Shown in pieces: positions 46,279-56,516 of a stretch of DNA of 64,000 nucleotides. Numbering within the stretch: the first letter of the stretch is position 1; each line of letters starts with the position of its first letter. The stretch covers positions 1,054,001 to 1,118,000 of the forward strand of contig NZ_CP017186.1 in the NCBI RefSeq assembly GCF_001729745.1, in the 5' to 3' direction. The notes beneath the pieces are model-generated. The model made no database searches, was not told the origin of the DNA, and saw only the letters and a list, made by a program, of their open reading frames with translations. The position numbers were made by a program, and so were the translations under genes. Source of the stretch: Enterobacter hormaechei subsp. hoffmannii (GTDB lineage: Bacteria; Pseudomonadota; Gammaproteobacteria; Enterobacterales; Enterobacteriaceae).

Positions 46279-46935
46279 CGTCTTAAGAAGTCCGTCGGTC
46301 AGGGAGAACACGAGCTTTCCATCCTCACCGGAGTTGAACTCGTTGTCAAACGTGCCGAAACCATCGCCCTGATTGGCGAATCCGGTTCCGGTAAGTCCAC
46401 GCTGCTGGCCATTCTCGCCGGGCTGGACGATGGCAGCAGCGGGGAAGTGAACCTGGTCGGCCAGCCCCTCCACGCGCTTGATGAAGAGGCGCGCGCCGCG
46501 CTGCGTGCCCGGCATATCGGGTTTGTCTTTCAGTCATTCATGCTGATCCCAACCCTCAACGCGCTGGAAAACGTTGAGCTGCCCGGCCTGCTGCGCGGTG
46601 AAAATACCCGCGAAAGCCGCGATCACGCCAAAGCGTTGCTGGAACAGTTGGGGCTGGGAAAACGTCTCGACCACCTTCCGGCACAGCTTTCCGGCGGTGA
46701 GCAGCAGCGCGTGGCGCTGGCCCGGGCGTTTAACGGGCGCCCGGAAGTGCTGTTTGCCGATGAGCCCACGGGCAATCTCGACCGTAAAACCGGGGACAAA
46801 ATTGCCGATCTGCTGTTTTCACTCAACCGCGAACACGGCACCACGCTGATTCTGGTTACCCACGACCCGCAGCTGGCCGCCCGCTGCGACCGCCGCCTGC
46901 GGCTGGTGAACGGTGTTCTTCAGGAGGAAGCATGA
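46249..46935 (+). CDS. ybbA: ABC transporter ATPase YbbA
   Basis: ATP-binding subunit of a MacB/LolD-type ABC system, 228 residues. Motifs: Walker A GESGSGKST, signature LSGGEQQRVALARAF, Walker B EVLFADEPTGNLD, H-loop VTHD. It works with YbbP, whose start overlaps its stop. In E. coli YbbAP has been proposed to be involved in moving a hydrophobic product such as a thioesterase substrate. It is divergent from tesA, overlapping its 5' end. Confidence 0.93.
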   Translation: MPAENIVEVHRLKKSVGQGEHELSILTGVELVVKRAETIALIGESGSGKSTLLAILAGLDDGSSGEVNLVGQPLHALDEEARAALRARHIGFVFQSFMLIPTLNALENVELPGLLRGENTRESRDHAKALLEQLGLGKRLDHLPAQLSGGEQQRVALARAFNGRPEVLFADEPTGNLDRKTGDKIADLLFSLNREHGTTLILVTHDPQLAARCDRRLRLVNGVLQEEA

Positions 46936-49346
46936 TTGCCCGCTGGTTCTGGCGCGAATGGCGCTCGCCCTCGCTGCTGATTGTCTGGCTGGCGTTGAGT
47001 CTGGCGGTGGCCTGCGTGCTGGCGCTCGGCAGCGTCAGCGATCGTATGGAGAAAGGGCTTAGCCAGCAGAGTCGGGAATTCATGGCGGGGGACCGGGCTC
47101 TGCAAAGTTCTCGCCCCGTGCCGCCGGGCTGGATTGAGGAAGCGCGCAAAGAGGGGCTGAAGGTGGGAGAGCAAATCACCTTTCAGACCATGACCTTTGC
47201 GGGCGACACGCCACAGCTTGCCAGCGTAAAAGCCGTGGATGACATCTACCCGATGTATGGTGACTTACAAACCAGTCCGCCGGGGCTAAAACCGACGGCC
47301 GGTACGGTACTGCTGGCATCGCGTCTGATGGCGCTGCTGAACCTGAAACCCGGCGACAGTATCGACGTCGGCGACGCGACCCTCAAAATTGCCGGGGAAG
47401 TGGTGCAGGAACCCGACTCCGGATTTAATCCGTTCCAGCTCGCGCCGCGCCTGCTGATGAACACCGCTGATGTGGCGAAAACCAACGCCGTCCAGCCGGG
47501 TAGCCGCGTCACATGGCGCTATAAGTTTGGCGGGACGCCTGCTCAACTGGAGGCGTATGAAAAATGGCTCCTGCCTCAGCTCAAGCCGGAACATCGCTGG
47601 TACGGGCTGGAGCAGGATGACGGGGCGCTCGGCAAATCCCTCGAGCGTTCTCAGCAGTTTCTGTTGCTGTCGGCGCTGTTAACCCTGCTGCTGGCCATTG
47701 CGGCCGTTGCCGTGGCAATGGGGCACTACTGCCGCAGCCGTTACGATCTGGTGGCGATCCTCAAAACTCTCGGCGCGGGCCGGGCACAGCTGCGCAAGCT
47801 GATTGTCGGCCAGTGGTTGATGGTGCTGGCGCTGTCGGCTCTGACCGGCGGGGCGATAGGGCTGCTGTTTGAAAAGCTGCTGATGGTGCTGCTCAAACCG
47901 GTACTGCCCGCTGCGCTGCCGCCTGCCAGCCTCTGGCCGTGGCTGTGGGCCATCGGCGCGATGACGACGATCTCCCTGCTGGTGGGGTTACGCCCCTACC
48001 GGCTGCTGCTCGCCACCCAGCCGCTGCGCGTGCTGCGCCGGGATGTGGTGGCCAGCGTCTGGCCGCTGAAGTTCTATCTGCCGGTGATTATTGCGGTGGC
48101 AGTCGGGCTGTTGGCCTGGCTGATGGGCGGCAGTACGCTGCTGTGGGCGGTGCTGGCGGGCGCGGTGGTGCTGGCGCTGCTGTGCGGCGTGGTGGGCTGG
48201 CTATTGCTCAATCTTCTCAAAAAGCTGACGGTGAGATCGCTGCCGGTTCGGCTGGCGGTTAACCGACTGCTGCATCAGCCGTGGTCCACGCTCAGCCAGC
48301 TCTCGGCATTTTCGCTGTCGTTTATGCTGCTGGCGCTTCTGCTGGTGCTGCGCGGGGATCTGCTGGATCGCTGGCAGCAGCAGCTTCCGCCGGAAAGCCC
48401 GAACTATTTCCTGATCAACATTGCTCCCGAACAGGTGACGCCGCTGAAGGGGTTCCTGTCTGAGCATCACATTATTCCGGAATCGTTCTATCCGATCGTG
48501 CGCGCCCGCCTGACGCAGATCAACGGCCAGTCCACGGAGGGAAATAAGGATGAATCGCTCAACCGCGAGCTCAACCTGACCTGGCAGGCGAAACGTCCGG
48601 ACCATAACCCGATCGTTGCCGGCACCTGGCCGCCGAAAGCGGGGGAAGTGTCGATGGAGGAGGGGCTGGCGACACGCCTGAACGTGAAGCTCGGCGATAG
48701 CGTGACCTTTACCGGTGATACCCAGGATTTCACCGCCAAAGTCACCAGCCTGCGCAAAGTGGACTGGGAAAGCCTGCGGCCAAATTTCTTCTTCATCTTC
48801 CCGCCGGGCGCGCTGGACGGACAGCCCCAGAGCTGGCTGACCAGCTTCCGCTGGGAAAACGGCAACGGCATGCTGACGCAACTGAACCGGGAATTTCCGA
48901 CGGTGAGCCTGCTGGATATCGGCGCGATCCTCAAACAGGTCGGGCAGGTGCTGGAACAGGTGAGCCGCGCCCTGGAGGTGATGGTGGTGCTGGTGACCGT
49001 CTGCGGCCTATTGTTGCTGCTGGCGCAGGTACAGGTGGGCATGCGCCAGCGTCATCAGGAGCTGGTGGTCTACCGCACGCTGGGGGCCAGTAAAAGGCTG
49101 CTGCGCGCCACGCTGTGGAGCGAATTTGCCCTGCTCGGGCTGGTGGCGGGCCTGGTGGCGGTCATCGGGGCGGAAACCGCACTGGCGGTGCTTCAGACGA
49201 AAGTCTTTGATTTTCCATGGGAGCCTGACTGGCGGCTGTGGCTCACGCTGCCCGTCTGCGGCGCGGTGCTGCTGTCCCTGTGCGGTGGCTGGCTCGGGAC
49301 GCGGCTGTTGAAAGGTAAAGCGCTGTTCCGCCAGTTTGTCAGCTAG
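46932..49346 (+). CDS. ybbP: ABC transporter permease YbbP
   Basis: Large FtsX-family permease of 804 residues, the E. coli length. It has an N-terminal membrane helix (IVWLALSLAVACVLALGS), a periplasmic domain, then two FtsX four-helix blocks separated by a second soluble region. Motifs such as LKTLGAGRAQLRKLIVGQWL and YRTLGASKRLLRATLWSEF are the paired coupling helices of the family. It forms an operon with ybbA. E. coli rhsD follows this gene; here a porin does. Confidence 0.93.
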   Translation: MIARWFWREWRSPSLLIVWLALSLAVACVLALGSVSDRMEKGLSQQSREFMAGDRALQSSRPVPPGWIEEARKEGLKVGEQITFQTMTFAGDTPQLASVKAVDDIYPMYGDLQTSPPGLKPTAGTVLLASRLMALLNLKPGDSIDVGDATLKIAGEVVQEPDSGFNPFQLAPRLLMNTADVAKTNAVQPGSRVTWRYKFGGTPAQLEAYEKWLLPQLKPEHRWYGLEQDDGALGKSLERSQQFLLLSALLTLLLAIAAVAVAMGHYCRSRYDLVAILKTLGAGRAQLRKLIVGQWLMVLALSALTGGAIGLLFEKLLMVLLKPVLPAALPPASLWPWLWAIGAMTTISLLVGLRPYRLLLATQPLRVLRRDVVASVWPLKFYLPVIIAVAVGLLAWLMGGSTLLWAVLAGAVVLALLCGVVGWLLLNLLKKLTVRSLPVRLAVNRLLHQPWSTLSQLSAFSLSFMLLALLLVLRGDLLDRWQQQLPPESPNYFLINIAPEQVTPLKGFLSEHHIIPESFYPIVRARLTQINGQSTEGNKDESLNRELNLTWQAKRPDHNPIVAGTWPPKAGEVSMEEGLATRLNVKLGDSVTFTGDTQDFTAKVTSLRKVDWESLRPNFFFIFPPGALDGQPQSWLTSFRWENGNGMLTQLNREFPTVSLLDIGAILKQVGQVLEQVSRALEVMVVLVTVCGLLLLLAQVQVGMRQRHQELVVYRTLGASKRLLRATLWSEFALLGLVAGLVAVIGAETALAVLQTKVFDFPWEPDWRLWLTLPVCGAVLLSLCGGWLGTRLLKGKALFRQFVS

Positions 49347-49357
49347 TTTACTTGCGT

Positions 49358-49396
49358 GATGATGACGCACCGGCATTTCTGCTGGTGTGTCATCAC
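49358..49396. terminator. Stem-loop after ybbP
   Basis: GTGATGATGACGCACC and GGTGTGTCATCAC form a stem with one mismatch and an 11-nt loop, 12 bp after the ybbP stop. There is only a short T pair after it, so termination is uncertain. Confidence 0.5.
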
Positions 49397-49400
49397 TTAA

Positions 49401-49440
49401 TAGCACAAATCGTTAATGCTCATGCATTTAGTAGCACAAA
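49401..49440. promoter_or_regulatory. Direct repeats upstream of the porin gene
   Basis: TAGCACAAA at 49401-49409 and 49432-49440, each followed after three bases by TTAA or ATTA-like sequence, are 31 bp apart (about three helical turns). They lie about 90-130 bp before the porin start and could be the binding sites of one regulator. Confidence 0.4.
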
Positions 49441-49528
49441 ACATTAAAAACCCGCCCACACAGCCCGAATTTTTCCGGTTAATATTCACCAGCTAAATAT
49501 TTAGCAGCGTGTCTATCAAGGAAAAAGA

Positions 49529-50674
49529 ATGACTATAAGAAAAACAGCGCTGGCGACAACGATCGGCGCAGCAGTGGCATTGGCTTCTTTCGCATCTCAG
49601 GCGGAAATCACCCTTCTGAAACAGGATCCGCAGGCGGGTAACCCGCTGAGCCGTCTGAACTTCACCGTTGGCGGCAGCATCCGTCCTCAGTTCCAGAACA
49701 TGACCGGTGATGACGGCAAAAACGGCTACAAGCGTAACGGTTTTGACGGCGGTACCCGTTTCCGTTTCGCGGCAGACTACTACCTGTTCGATGACATCAG
49801 CTGGATCACCTACTACGAGCTGGGTGTGAACATTCCGGCGCAGTTTAACTGGGATAACCACTACGCCGACGGCGCGCACGACACCTCACGCCGTATGCTC
49901 TACACCGGTCTGAAGAGCGACACCTGGGGTACGCTTACCTTCGGCCAGCAGAACAGCGTGTACTATGACGTGGTGGGCGCGAAAACCGATATCTGGGACT
50001 ACGACATGATTGGTCAGGCGTCGGGTAACGGGATCAACGGCGACTACGACGGCTCTTACCGTTCACGCCAGATGCTGAAGTACAAGAAAACCGTGGGCGA
50101 TGCTGACATCTACGCCTCTTACCTGTTTGAAGACAGCGAATACCTGCCGGGCAACGGCCTGCGCTACAAGCGCAAAGGCGGCGGTTCACTGGGTATCGAT
50201 TACCACCTGACCACCGATCTGACCTGGGGCGCAGCGTGGAACTACACCCGCGCGGACATGCGTAATCCGGACAACGGCGACAGCAAATCCTACGACCAGA
50301 ACATTCTCGGCACCGCACTGAGCTGGACGCCGGATAACTGGACCTTCTCCGCAGGCGGCGGCTGGTATCAGAACTTCATGACCACCAAAAAAGTGTCCGT
50401 TAACGACTACTTCGCCGGTGATGCATGGGGTATTGAATACTTCGCAGGATACAAATTCCCGGTCGGTCAGTATGCGGTGAAATCCATTCAGCCGTACTTC
50501 ATGGGCGACCGCATTGAGTACGTGAACGGCCGTAACTACCAGCGCATCGACAACGGCGTAGGTATCAGCGTCCAGCTGGACTACGGTTTCCGCGTGGATT
50601 ACGAACACGTGTTCACCTCCAGCACCGACAACCTGGGCGACATGAACCTGGTGCGTCTGCGTTACGACTTCTGA
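49529..50674 (+). CDS. General porin, outer membrane beta-barrel
   Basis: A 381-residue outer-membrane porin of the Gram-negative general-porin type. The signal peptide is about 1-25 (MTIRKTALATTIGAAVALAS with cleavage after SQA). Alternating beta strands fill the rest, and the last strand ends in phenylalanine (LGDMNLVRLRYDF), the outer-membrane assembly signal. The sequence is not a close match to OmpC/OmpF or PhoE in my memory, so no symbol is given. It occupies the rhsD position of E. coli between ybbP and selU. Two direct repeats upstream may be control sites. A terminator hairpin follows. Confidence 0.85.
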   Translation: MTIRKTALATTIGAAVALASFASQAEITLLKQDPQAGNPLSRLNFTVGGSIRPQFQNMTGDDGKNGYKRNGFDGGTRFRFAADYYLFDDISWITYYELGVNIPAQFNWDNHYADGAHDTSRRMLYTGLKSDTWGTLTFGQQNSVYYDVVGAKTDIWDYDMIGQASGNGINGDYDGSYRSRQMLKYKKTVGDADIYASYLFEDSEYLPGNGLRYKRKGGGSLGIDYHLTTDLTWGAAWNYTRADMRNPDNGDSKSYDQNILGTALSWTPDNWTFSAGGGWYQNFMTTKKVSVNDYFAGDAWGIEYFAGYKFPVGQYAVKSIQPYFMGDRIEYVNGRNYQRIDNGVGISVQLDYGFRVDYEHVFTSSTDNLGDMNLVRLRYDF

Positions 50675-50700
50675 GTTGTCATGTAGGGTGCGGCCTGATG

Positions 50701-50733
50701 CCCTCACCCTGACCCTCTCCCACGGGGAGAGGG
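50701..50733. repeat. Palindromic repeat, family A, single unit (copy 4)
   Basis: CCCTCACCCTGACCCTCTCCC with inverse GGGGAGAGGG. It is a single unit of the same element as at 19939, 26880 and 30204, and lies 27 bp after the porin stop. Confidence 0.85.
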
Positions 50734-50744
50734 AAAAAACATTA

Positions 50745-50770
50745 AAAACGGCAACCCAGGTTGCCGTTTT
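50745..50770. terminator. Terminator between the porin and selU
   Basis: AAAACGGCAACC, CA, GGTTGCCGTTTT forms a perfect 12-bp stem with a T run on both strands, so it can end both the porin and, on the minus strand, selU transcripts. Confidence 0.9.
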
Positions 50771-50799
50771 GCTTTTACCTCGCCACCCGGCTTTATTTT

Positions 50800-51870
50800 T
50801 CAGCGATCAAGCCATTCGGCAATTTCTTCGTACGTCCCGCGAAAAACAATCTTCTCCGCTTTCTTCTCCAGCTGATAGCCGTACATCGGGTCGTAATAGT
50901 CCTTCAGCAACGGCACAAGCCAGCTGAAGTGCTCGTCAGTGCTTCCAGAGCGCTGTTGTTCCAGCAGCGCGGAATCTAATAGCGCGGTAAATTCCGCGAA
51001 TCGTTGCAGCCCCAGACGACGGCGGATGGCGAACAGGCCGTGATGCAGGTATTCGCTGTAGGCTTTCCAGCCCGCTTCTTCACCGTAGGCGGCAAAAAAA
51101 TCGGCCCACATGTGGTCGAAATACTCTTCGCGCAGGCGCTCAAGACGGATCTCAAACGGATCTTCGACCACCACGACAGGCGCTTCCGCCATGCGGTCGC
51201 GCAGGCACTCCGGCAGGTGGTTAGAGCCAATCATCCGGCCCTCATCCTCCAGCACCCAGCGCGCGGCATCTTTTTTTAGCAGCTCGACGGCAAGGTGATT
51301 CTCGAAGCTCGCCTGAGAAAGTTGCGGGGTGAGCGTGCGGCCAAATGACGAGCCGCGATGGTGCGCCAGCCCTTCCAGATCGATGCCCTGCGCATGCTGC
51401 TTCACCAGCAGCGTTTTGCCGTTTCCGGTACAGCCACCGATAAGCACCATCGGTTTTTGTGACTGCTCAATCGTCACCTGAATTGCCGTCTGGCGCAGGG
51501 CCTTATAGCCGCCGCGGATCAGCGGATAAGCGATTCCCGCCTCTTTAAGCCAGGCCTGGGAGATATGTGAGCGCTGGCCACCGCGCGCGCAGCAAAGGTA
51601 GCCCTCAGGATGGGCCAGGCTGGCTTCGCGCCAGGCGTTGATGCGCGCCTCTCGCGTCTCGCCGTTGACCAGGCTATGGCCGAGCGTCAGTGCGGCGTCC
51701 GGACCCTGGCGTTTATAGCAGGTGCCGACGGCGGCACGCTCGTCGTCGTTCATTAAGGGCAGGTTGAGTGCGGCGGGCATCGCACCCTGGACAAATTCGA
51801 TCGGCGCGCGAACGTCGATTAAAGGGGTATCGGACGCGAGGATCGCGCGATAGTCCGTTCCATCGTTCAT
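50800..51870 (-). CDS. selU: tRNA 2-selenouridine synthase
   Basis: Replaces sulfur with selenium in tRNA wobble 2-thiouridine, using selenophosphate (MnmH, YbbB). The 356 residues have an N-terminal rhodanese domain with the conserved cysteine in CCARGGQRS (about 95) and a C-terminal P-loop domain with GGCTGNGKT. Length is close to E. coli SelU (364). The allantoin catabolism cluster that follows in E. coli is missing; purK is next, 84 bp away. Confidence 0.96.
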   Translation of the reverse strand: MNDGTDYRAILASDTPLIDVRAPIEFVQGAMPAALNLPLMNDDERAAVGTCYKRQGPDAALTLGHSLVNGETREARINAWREASLAHPEGYLCCARGGQRSHISQAWLKEAGIAYPLIRGGYKALRQTAIQVTIEQSQKPMVLIGGCTGNGKTLLVKQHAQGIDLEGLAHHRGSSFGRTLTPQLSQASFENHLAVELLKKDAARWVLEDEGRMIGSNHLPECLRDRMAEAPVVVVEDPFEIRLERLREEYFDHMWADFFAAYGEEAGWKAYSEYLHHGLFAIRRRLGLQRFAEFTALLDSALLEQQRSGSTDEHFSWLVPLLKDYYDPMYGYQLEKKAEKIVFRGTYEEIAEWLDR

Positions 51871-51954
51871 GGTGGTTCCAGAAGAAAGCTAAGCAGCAAT
51901 GGGCGGGAATTGTACGCCGGGGAAGGGGAAGGTCAACTCCCCGGCGGGGGTTAC

Positions 51955-53022
51955 TTACTTCAGTTTTGACTGCGCCCAGACAATCCCGCTCGCGTATTCT
52001 GGCGGCAGCAGGGGAACAATCGCTTCCAGCGTGGCGCTCAGGCGATCCGTGTCGGTATCGTTCAGGTTCAGGTGGCCGACCTTACGACCCGGGCGCACCG
52101 CTTTGTCGTACCAGTGCAGGTGCACCAGCGGCAGCTTCAGCCAGTCGTAGTTCAGATCGGTGCCGATCAGGTTGATCATCACCGACGGGCTGGTCACCAC
52201 CGGCTGCGGCAGCGGCAGGTCAGTGATGGCGCGCAGGTGCAGCTCGAACTGGCTGATGGAGGCACCGTTTTGCGTCCAGTGGCCGCTGTTGTGCACGCGC
52301 GGCGCAAGTTCGTTGATCAGCAGACCCGATGGCGTGACGAAACACTCCATCGCCATTACGCCCACATAGCCCAGCTCATGCATGATGGCAGAGAGCATCT
52401 CTTCCGCCTGCGCCTGCTGGTCAGCATTGGCCTGCGGGAAGGCGACGCTGGTGCGCAGAATCCCGTCCTGATGCAGGTTATGCGTTAGCGGGTAAAAAAC
52501 GGTGTGCCCGTCATGCCCGCGCGCGCCCACCAGCGACACTTCACCGCTGAAGTTTATGCCCTGCTCAACGATGCACTCGCCGTAGCAGTCGTCCGGCAGC
52601 TCGGCGGCGTCGTTCGCGCGCAGGCGCCACTGCCCGCGACCGTCGTAGCCGCCGACACGACGCTTCACGATCGCCAGATCGCCCAGCATGGCGAAGACGT
52701 CATTCCACTCGCTTTTGTCGGACAACAGCTGCCACGGCGCGGTCGCAAGGCCGAGCTTGTCGAACAGCTGCTTTTGCGTCAGACGGTCGGCGATGATCGG
52801 GAAGACGTCGCGGTTCACAAAGGCGTTATGGCGCGCCAGCTCGCGGGTCAGGGCGGTTTCCGGCCAGCGTTCAATTTCGGCGGTGATCACGCTCTGATGG
52901 AACGGCACGGCTTCCGGCTCGGCGTCCAGCCCGACGGGCCAGACGGCAATACCCAGCGGCTCACCGGCCTGACGCAGCATCCGGCCAAGCTGACCATTAC
53001 CAAGAACGCAAACCTGCTTCAT
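51955..53022 (-). CDS. purK: 5-(carboxyamino)imidazole ribonucleotide synthase
   Basis: ATP-dependent carboxylation of AIR to N5-CAIR in purine synthesis. The 355 residues of the ATP-grasp fold begin [20 protein letters not shown]. Conserved segments are [15 protein letters not shown] and [14 protein letters not shown]. It overlaps the purE stop by 4 bp and forms an operon with purE. Length equals E. coli PurK. Confidence 0.97.
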   Translation of the reverse strand: MKQVCVLGNGQLGRMLRQAGEPLGIAVWPVGLDAEPEAVPFHQSVITAEIERWPETALTRELARHNAFVNRDVFPIIADRLTQKQLFDKLGLATAPWQLLSDKSEWNDVFAMLGDLAIVKRRVGGYDGRGQWRLRANDAAELPDDCYGECIVEQGINFSGEVSLVGARGHDGHTVFYPLTHNLHQDGILRTSVAFPQANADQQAQAEEMLSAIMHELGYVGVMAMECFVTPSGLLINELAPRVHNSGHWTQNGASISQFELHLRAITDLPLPQPVVTSPSVMINLIGTDLNYDWLKLPLVHLHWYDKAVRPGRKVGHLNLNDTDTDRLSATLEAIVPLLPPEYASGIVWAQSKLK

Positions 53023-53528
53023 GCTGCACCCCGCGGATCCGGGTTATCCAGCACCTCGTCGGTCTGGGCTTTACGCCACTCCGCCAGGCGTTGATGTAAG
53101 TCATTATCATGCGTCGCGAGGATCTGCGCGGCCAGCAGGGCGGCATTTGCGGCACCCGCCTTACCAATCGCCAGCGTACCGACAGGGATACCGCGCGGCA
53201 TCTGGACGATAGAGTACAGGCTATCAACCCCGCTTAACGCGGCGCTTTGCACGGGAACACCCAGTACCGGCACCAGGGTTTTGGCGGCAATCATGCCCGG
53301 CAGATGTGCTGCGCCGCCCGCACCGGCAATGATCACCTCGTAACCGTTCTCTTCGGCGCTTTCGGCGAAGCTGAACAGTTTATCCGGCGTACGGTGCGCG
53401 GAAACCACTTCGACGTGGTGCGGAACATTCAGGATTTCAAAGATTTCGGCGGCGAACTGCATGGTAGCCCAGTCGCTTTTGGACCCCATCACGATGGCGA
53501 CACGCGCCGGATTATTGCGGGAAGACAT
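53019..53528 (-). CDS. purE: N5-carboxyaminoimidazole ribonucleotide mutase
   Basis: Converts N5-CAIR to CAIR, in the cytoplasm, as an octamer. The 169 residues begin with the substrate loop [11 protein letters not shown], followed by [10 protein letters not shown] and [11 protein letters not shown]. Start 53528 ([13 protein letters not shown]) is the E. coli start; the frame reaches back to 53600. A PurR site lies just upstream of the transcription unit. Confidence 0.97.
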   Translation of the reverse strand: MSSRNNPARVAIVMGSKSDWATMQFAAEIFEILNVPHHVEVVSAHRTPDKLFSFAESAEENGYEVIIAGAGGAAHLPGMIAAKTLVPVLGVPVQSAALSGVDSLYSIVQMPRGIPVGTLAIGKAGAANAALLAAQILATHDNDLHQRLAEWRKAQTDEVLDNPDPRGAA

Positions 53529-53599
53529 GCGTCTTAAAACTCCTGTGGTGCGGAACACACTGCTTTCGAGGGCACAGAGAATAGCATGTAATACCGGCA

Positions 53600-53615
53600 A
53601 GGAAAACGGTTGCGT
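53600..53615. promoter_or_regulatory. PurR box of purEK
   Basis: On the minus strand ACGCAACCGTTTTCCT, close to the PurR consensus ACGCAAACGTTTTCGT. It is about 75 bp upstream of the purE start, matching the E. coli location. The lpxH 3' end lies 33 bp further on. Confidence 0.75.
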
Positions 53616-53647
53616 GGTCGGGAAATGGGCGAAAAGACGGGGAGGCG

Positions 53648-54370
53648 TTAAAACGGGAAGGCGATCAGTTCAACACCTTCCGGCGTGACTTTGACCATCG
53701 ATCCTTCGCTGTGCCAGGCGCCTAAAACCACGCGATGGGCGGGCTCGCCGTTGGCGATAAGGGAATGCACATCGGGACGATGGGTATGGCCGTGGATCAG
53801 CCACTGAACGCGATGCTTCTCCATCACGTTCACCACCGCCTGCGGGTTGACGTCCATGATGGTCATCGATTTGCTGCTGTTGGCGGCCTTGCTGCCCGCG
53901 CGCATTCTGGCGGCGATGCGGTTGCGGATAAACAGCGGCAGGGCGAGGAACACTTTCTGGATCCACGGGGTGTGAACTTTGGCGCGAAACGCCAGGTAGC
54001 CGGTATCGTCAGTGCATAGCGTGTCGCCGTGCATGATCAGAATATTGCGGCCATAGAGGTCAAGCACCTGCTCTTCCGGGAGCAGCGTCATTCCGCTCTC
54101 GCGGGCGTAGCGCTGGCCGATCAGGAAATCACGGTTGCCGTGAATGAAATAGCAGGGGACGCCGGAATCCACCAGGGCTTTAATGGCAGCAGCCATCTCA
54201 CGGTGCAGCGGGTTCGGATCGTCGTCGCCTATCCAGGCCTCAAACAGGTCACCCAGAATGTACAGCGCATCGGCGCTTTTCGCTTCACCGCGTAAAAAAC
54301 GCAGAAAACCGGCGGTTATCGCCGGTTCTTCTGTTTGCAGATGCAGATCCGCAATAAAGAGTGTCGCCAC
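53648..54370 (-). CDS. lpxH: UDP-2,3-diacylglucosamine pyrophosphatase LpxH
   Basis: Makes lipid X from UDP-2,3-diacylglucosamine in lipid A biosynthesis, as a peripheral inner-membrane enzyme. The 240 residues have the metallophosphatase motifs [24 protein letters not shown] and HGHTH. It begins 3 bp after the ppiB stop, so the two are cotranscribed. Length equals E. coli LpxH. Confidence 0.97.
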   Translation of the reverse strand: MATLFIADLHLQTEEPAITAGFLRFLRGEAKSADALYILGDLFEAWIGDDDPNPLHREMAAAIKALVDSGVPCYFIHGNRDFLIGQRYARESGMTLLPEEQVLDLYGRNILIMHGDTLCTDDTGYLAFRAKVHTPWIQKVFLALPLFIRNRIAARMRAGSKAANSSKSMTIMDVNPQAVVNVMEKHRVQWLIHGHTHRPDVHSLIANGEPAHRVVLGAWHSEGSMVKVTPEGVELIAFPF

Positions 54371-54373
54371 GAA

Positions 54374-54868
54374 TTACTCGCTGACGGTCACGCTTGTGAT
54401 CACAACGTCTTCTTTAGGAACGTCCTGGTGCATACCGCTGCGGCCAGTAGAAACGGCTTTGATCTTGTCGACCACGTCCATGCCTTCAACCACTTCTGCG
54501 AATACGCAGTAGCCCCAGCCTTGCAGGCTTTCGCCAGAGAAGTTCAGGAAGTCGTTGTCCGCCACGTTAATGAAGAACTGTGCGGTAGCAGAGTGCGGGG
54601 CCTGAGTACGGGCCATTGCCAGCGTACCGCGGGTGTTTTTCAGGCCGTTGTTCGCTTCGTTTTTGATCGCTTCTTTCGTCTCTTTCTGGCGCATGCCAGG
54701 CTCGAAACCGCCGCCCTGGATCATAAAGCCGTTGATCACACGGTGGAAAATAGTGTTGTTGTAGAAACCTTCGCGGCAGTAGTCCAGGAAGTTTTTAACT
54801 GTTTCAGGCGCTTTGTCATCAAAGGTTTTGATTACGATATCGCCATGATTAGTGTGGAAAGTAACCAT
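54374..54868 (-). CDS. ppiB: Cytoplasmic peptidyl-prolyl isomerase B
   Basis: Cyclophilin-type cis-trans prolyl isomerase of 164 residues, the E. coli length. It begins [27 protein letters not shown] and has [13 protein letters not shown] with the catalytic arginine, [19 protein letters not shown] and [13 protein letters not shown]. No signal peptide, so cytoplasmic. Divergent from cysS. Confidence 0.97.
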   Translation of the reverse strand: MVTFHTNHGDIVIKTFDDKAPETVKNFLDYCREGFYNNTIFHRVINGFMIQGGGFEPGMRQKETKEAIKNEANNGLKNTRGTLAMARTQAPHSATAQFFINVADNDFLNFSGESLQGWGYCVFAEVVEGMDVVDKIKAVSTGRSGMHQDVPKEDVVITSVTVSE

Positions 54869-55043
54869 TTTTGCATCCTGTTCCGTTATTGTGGTGCGTC
54901 GACCCGTGCTCGGGTCACATATAGGGGCTTGTTATAGCATAACCACAGGACACGATCACCTTGCATTGTGTGCTGACCGTGCTCCGAATTATGGGTATTA
55001 TAAGGAACAAACAATCCACACACGTGTTTACATGGAATCTTCG

Positions 55044-56429
55044 ATGTTAAAAATCTTTAATACAATGACGCGCCAAAAAGAGGAATTTAAACCTATCCAT
55101 GCCGGGGAAGTCGGCATGTACGTGTGTGGTATTACGGTTTACGATCTCTGTCATATCGGCCATGGCCGTACCTTTGTCGCGTTCGACGTGGTGTCCCGCT
55201 ACCTGCGCTTCCTGGGCTATAACCTGAAGTATGTGCGCAACATCACCGACATCGACGACAAAATCATTAAACGTGCTAATGAAAATGGCGAAAGCTTTGT
55301 CGCGCTGGTGGATCGCATGATCGCCGAAATGCACAAGGATTTTGATGCCTTGAATATTCTGCGCCCGGATAGCGAGCCGCGTGCGACCCACCATATTCAT
55401 GAAATCATTGAGATCACCCAAAAGCTGATCGAGCGCGGTCACGCCTATGTGGCGGACAACGGCGACGTGATGTTCTCGGTGCCGACGGACCCAACCTACG
55501 GTGCGCTTTCCCGCCAGGATCTGGACCAGCTCCAGGCCGGTGCACGCGTGGACGTGGTTGACGTGAAGCGTAATCCGATGGACTTCGTGCTGTGGAAGAT
55601 GTCCAAAGCGGGCGAACCGAGCTGGCCATCCCCGTGGGGCGAAGGGCGTCCGGGCTGGCACATTGAATGTTCCGCGATGAACTGCAAACAGCTGGGCAAC
55701 CATTTCGACATTCACGGCGGCGGTTCGGATCTGATGTTCCCGCACCACGAAAACGAAATCGCGCAGTCCACCTGTGCTCACGGCGGCGAGTACGTGAACT
55801 ACTGGATGCACTCCGGGATGGTGATGGTTGACCGCGAGAAGATGTCGAAATCGCTGGGTAACTTTTTCACCGTGCGCGACGTGCTGAAGTATTACGACGC
55901 GGAAACCGTGCGCTACTTCCTGATGTCCGGCCACTATCGCAGCCAGCTGAACTACAGCGAAGAGAACCTGAAGCAGGCGCGCGCTGCGCTGGAGCGTCTG
56001 TATACCGCACTGCGCGGCACCGACAGGTCTGTTCCGGCCGCTGGCGGCGAGGCGTTCGAAGCCCGCTTCGTTGAGGTCATGAACGACGACTTCAACACCC
56101 CGGAAGCCTACTCCGTGCTGTTCGACATGGCGCGTGAGGTGAATCGCCTGAAGTCAGAAGATATGGCGGCGGCGAATGCGCTGGCGTCTCATCTGCGTAA
56201 GCTCTCTTCCGTGCTCGGCCTGCTGGAGCAGGAGCCGGACATGTTCCTGCAAAGCGGCGCGCAGGCGGACGACGGTGAAGTAGCGGAAATTGAAGCACTG
56301 ATTAAAGCGCGTCTGGAAGCGCGTCAGGCGAAAGACTGGGCGGCGGCGGATGCGGCGCGTAACCGTCTGACCGAGATGGGTATTATTCTGGAAGACGGCC
56401 CGCAGGGCACCACCTGGCGTCGTAAGTAA
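55044..56429 (+). CDS. cysS: Cysteinyl-tRNA synthetase
   Basis: Charges tRNA(Cys), class I synthetase, 461 residues as in E. coli. The HIGH motif is in [12 protein letters not shown], the KMSKS loop in [12 protein letters not shown], and zinc ligands include the cysteine in [10 protein letters not shown] and CSAMNC. Start 55044 ([15 protein letters not shown]) is the family start; the frame runs back to 54852 across ppiB without support. Confidence 0.98.
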   Translation: MLKIFNTMTRQKEEFKPIHAGEVGMYVCGITVYDLCHIGHGRTFVAFDVVSRYLRFLGYNLKYVRNITDIDDKIIKRANENGESFVALVDRMIAEMHKDFDALNILRPDSEPRATHHIHEIIEITQKLIERGHAYVADNGDVMFSVPTDPTYGALSRQDLDQLQAGARVDVVDVKRNPMDFVLWKMSKAGEPSWPSPWGEGRPGWHIECSAMNCKQLGNHFDIHGGGSDLMFPHHENEIAQSTCAHGGEYVNYWMHSGMVMVDREKMSKSLGNFFTVRDVLKYYDAETVRYFLMSGHYRSQLNYSEENLKQARAALERLYTALRGTDRSVPAAGGEAFEARFVEVMNDDFNTPEAYSVLFDMAREVNRLKSEDMAAANALASHLRKLSSVLGLLEQEPDMFLQSGAQADDGEVAEIEALIKARLEARQAKDWAAADAARNRLTEMGIILEDGPQGTTWRRK

Positions 56430-56438
56430 GTCCGTAAT

Positions 56439-56516
56439 GCCCGGTGGCGCTTACGCTTACCGGGCCTACAGGTGAAAGCAGGCCGGGTAAGGCGTAGCCG
56501 CCACCCGGCTTTTTTT
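56439..56516. repeat. REP pair (family B, BIME-like), copy 2
   Basis: Inverted REP units at 56439-56469 (GCCCGGTGGCGC...ACCGGGCC) and 56481-56509 (GGCCGGGTAAGGCG...CACCCGGC), followed by seven T residues that reach into the ybcI 3' end. Probably a terminator for cysS. Confidence 0.9.
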
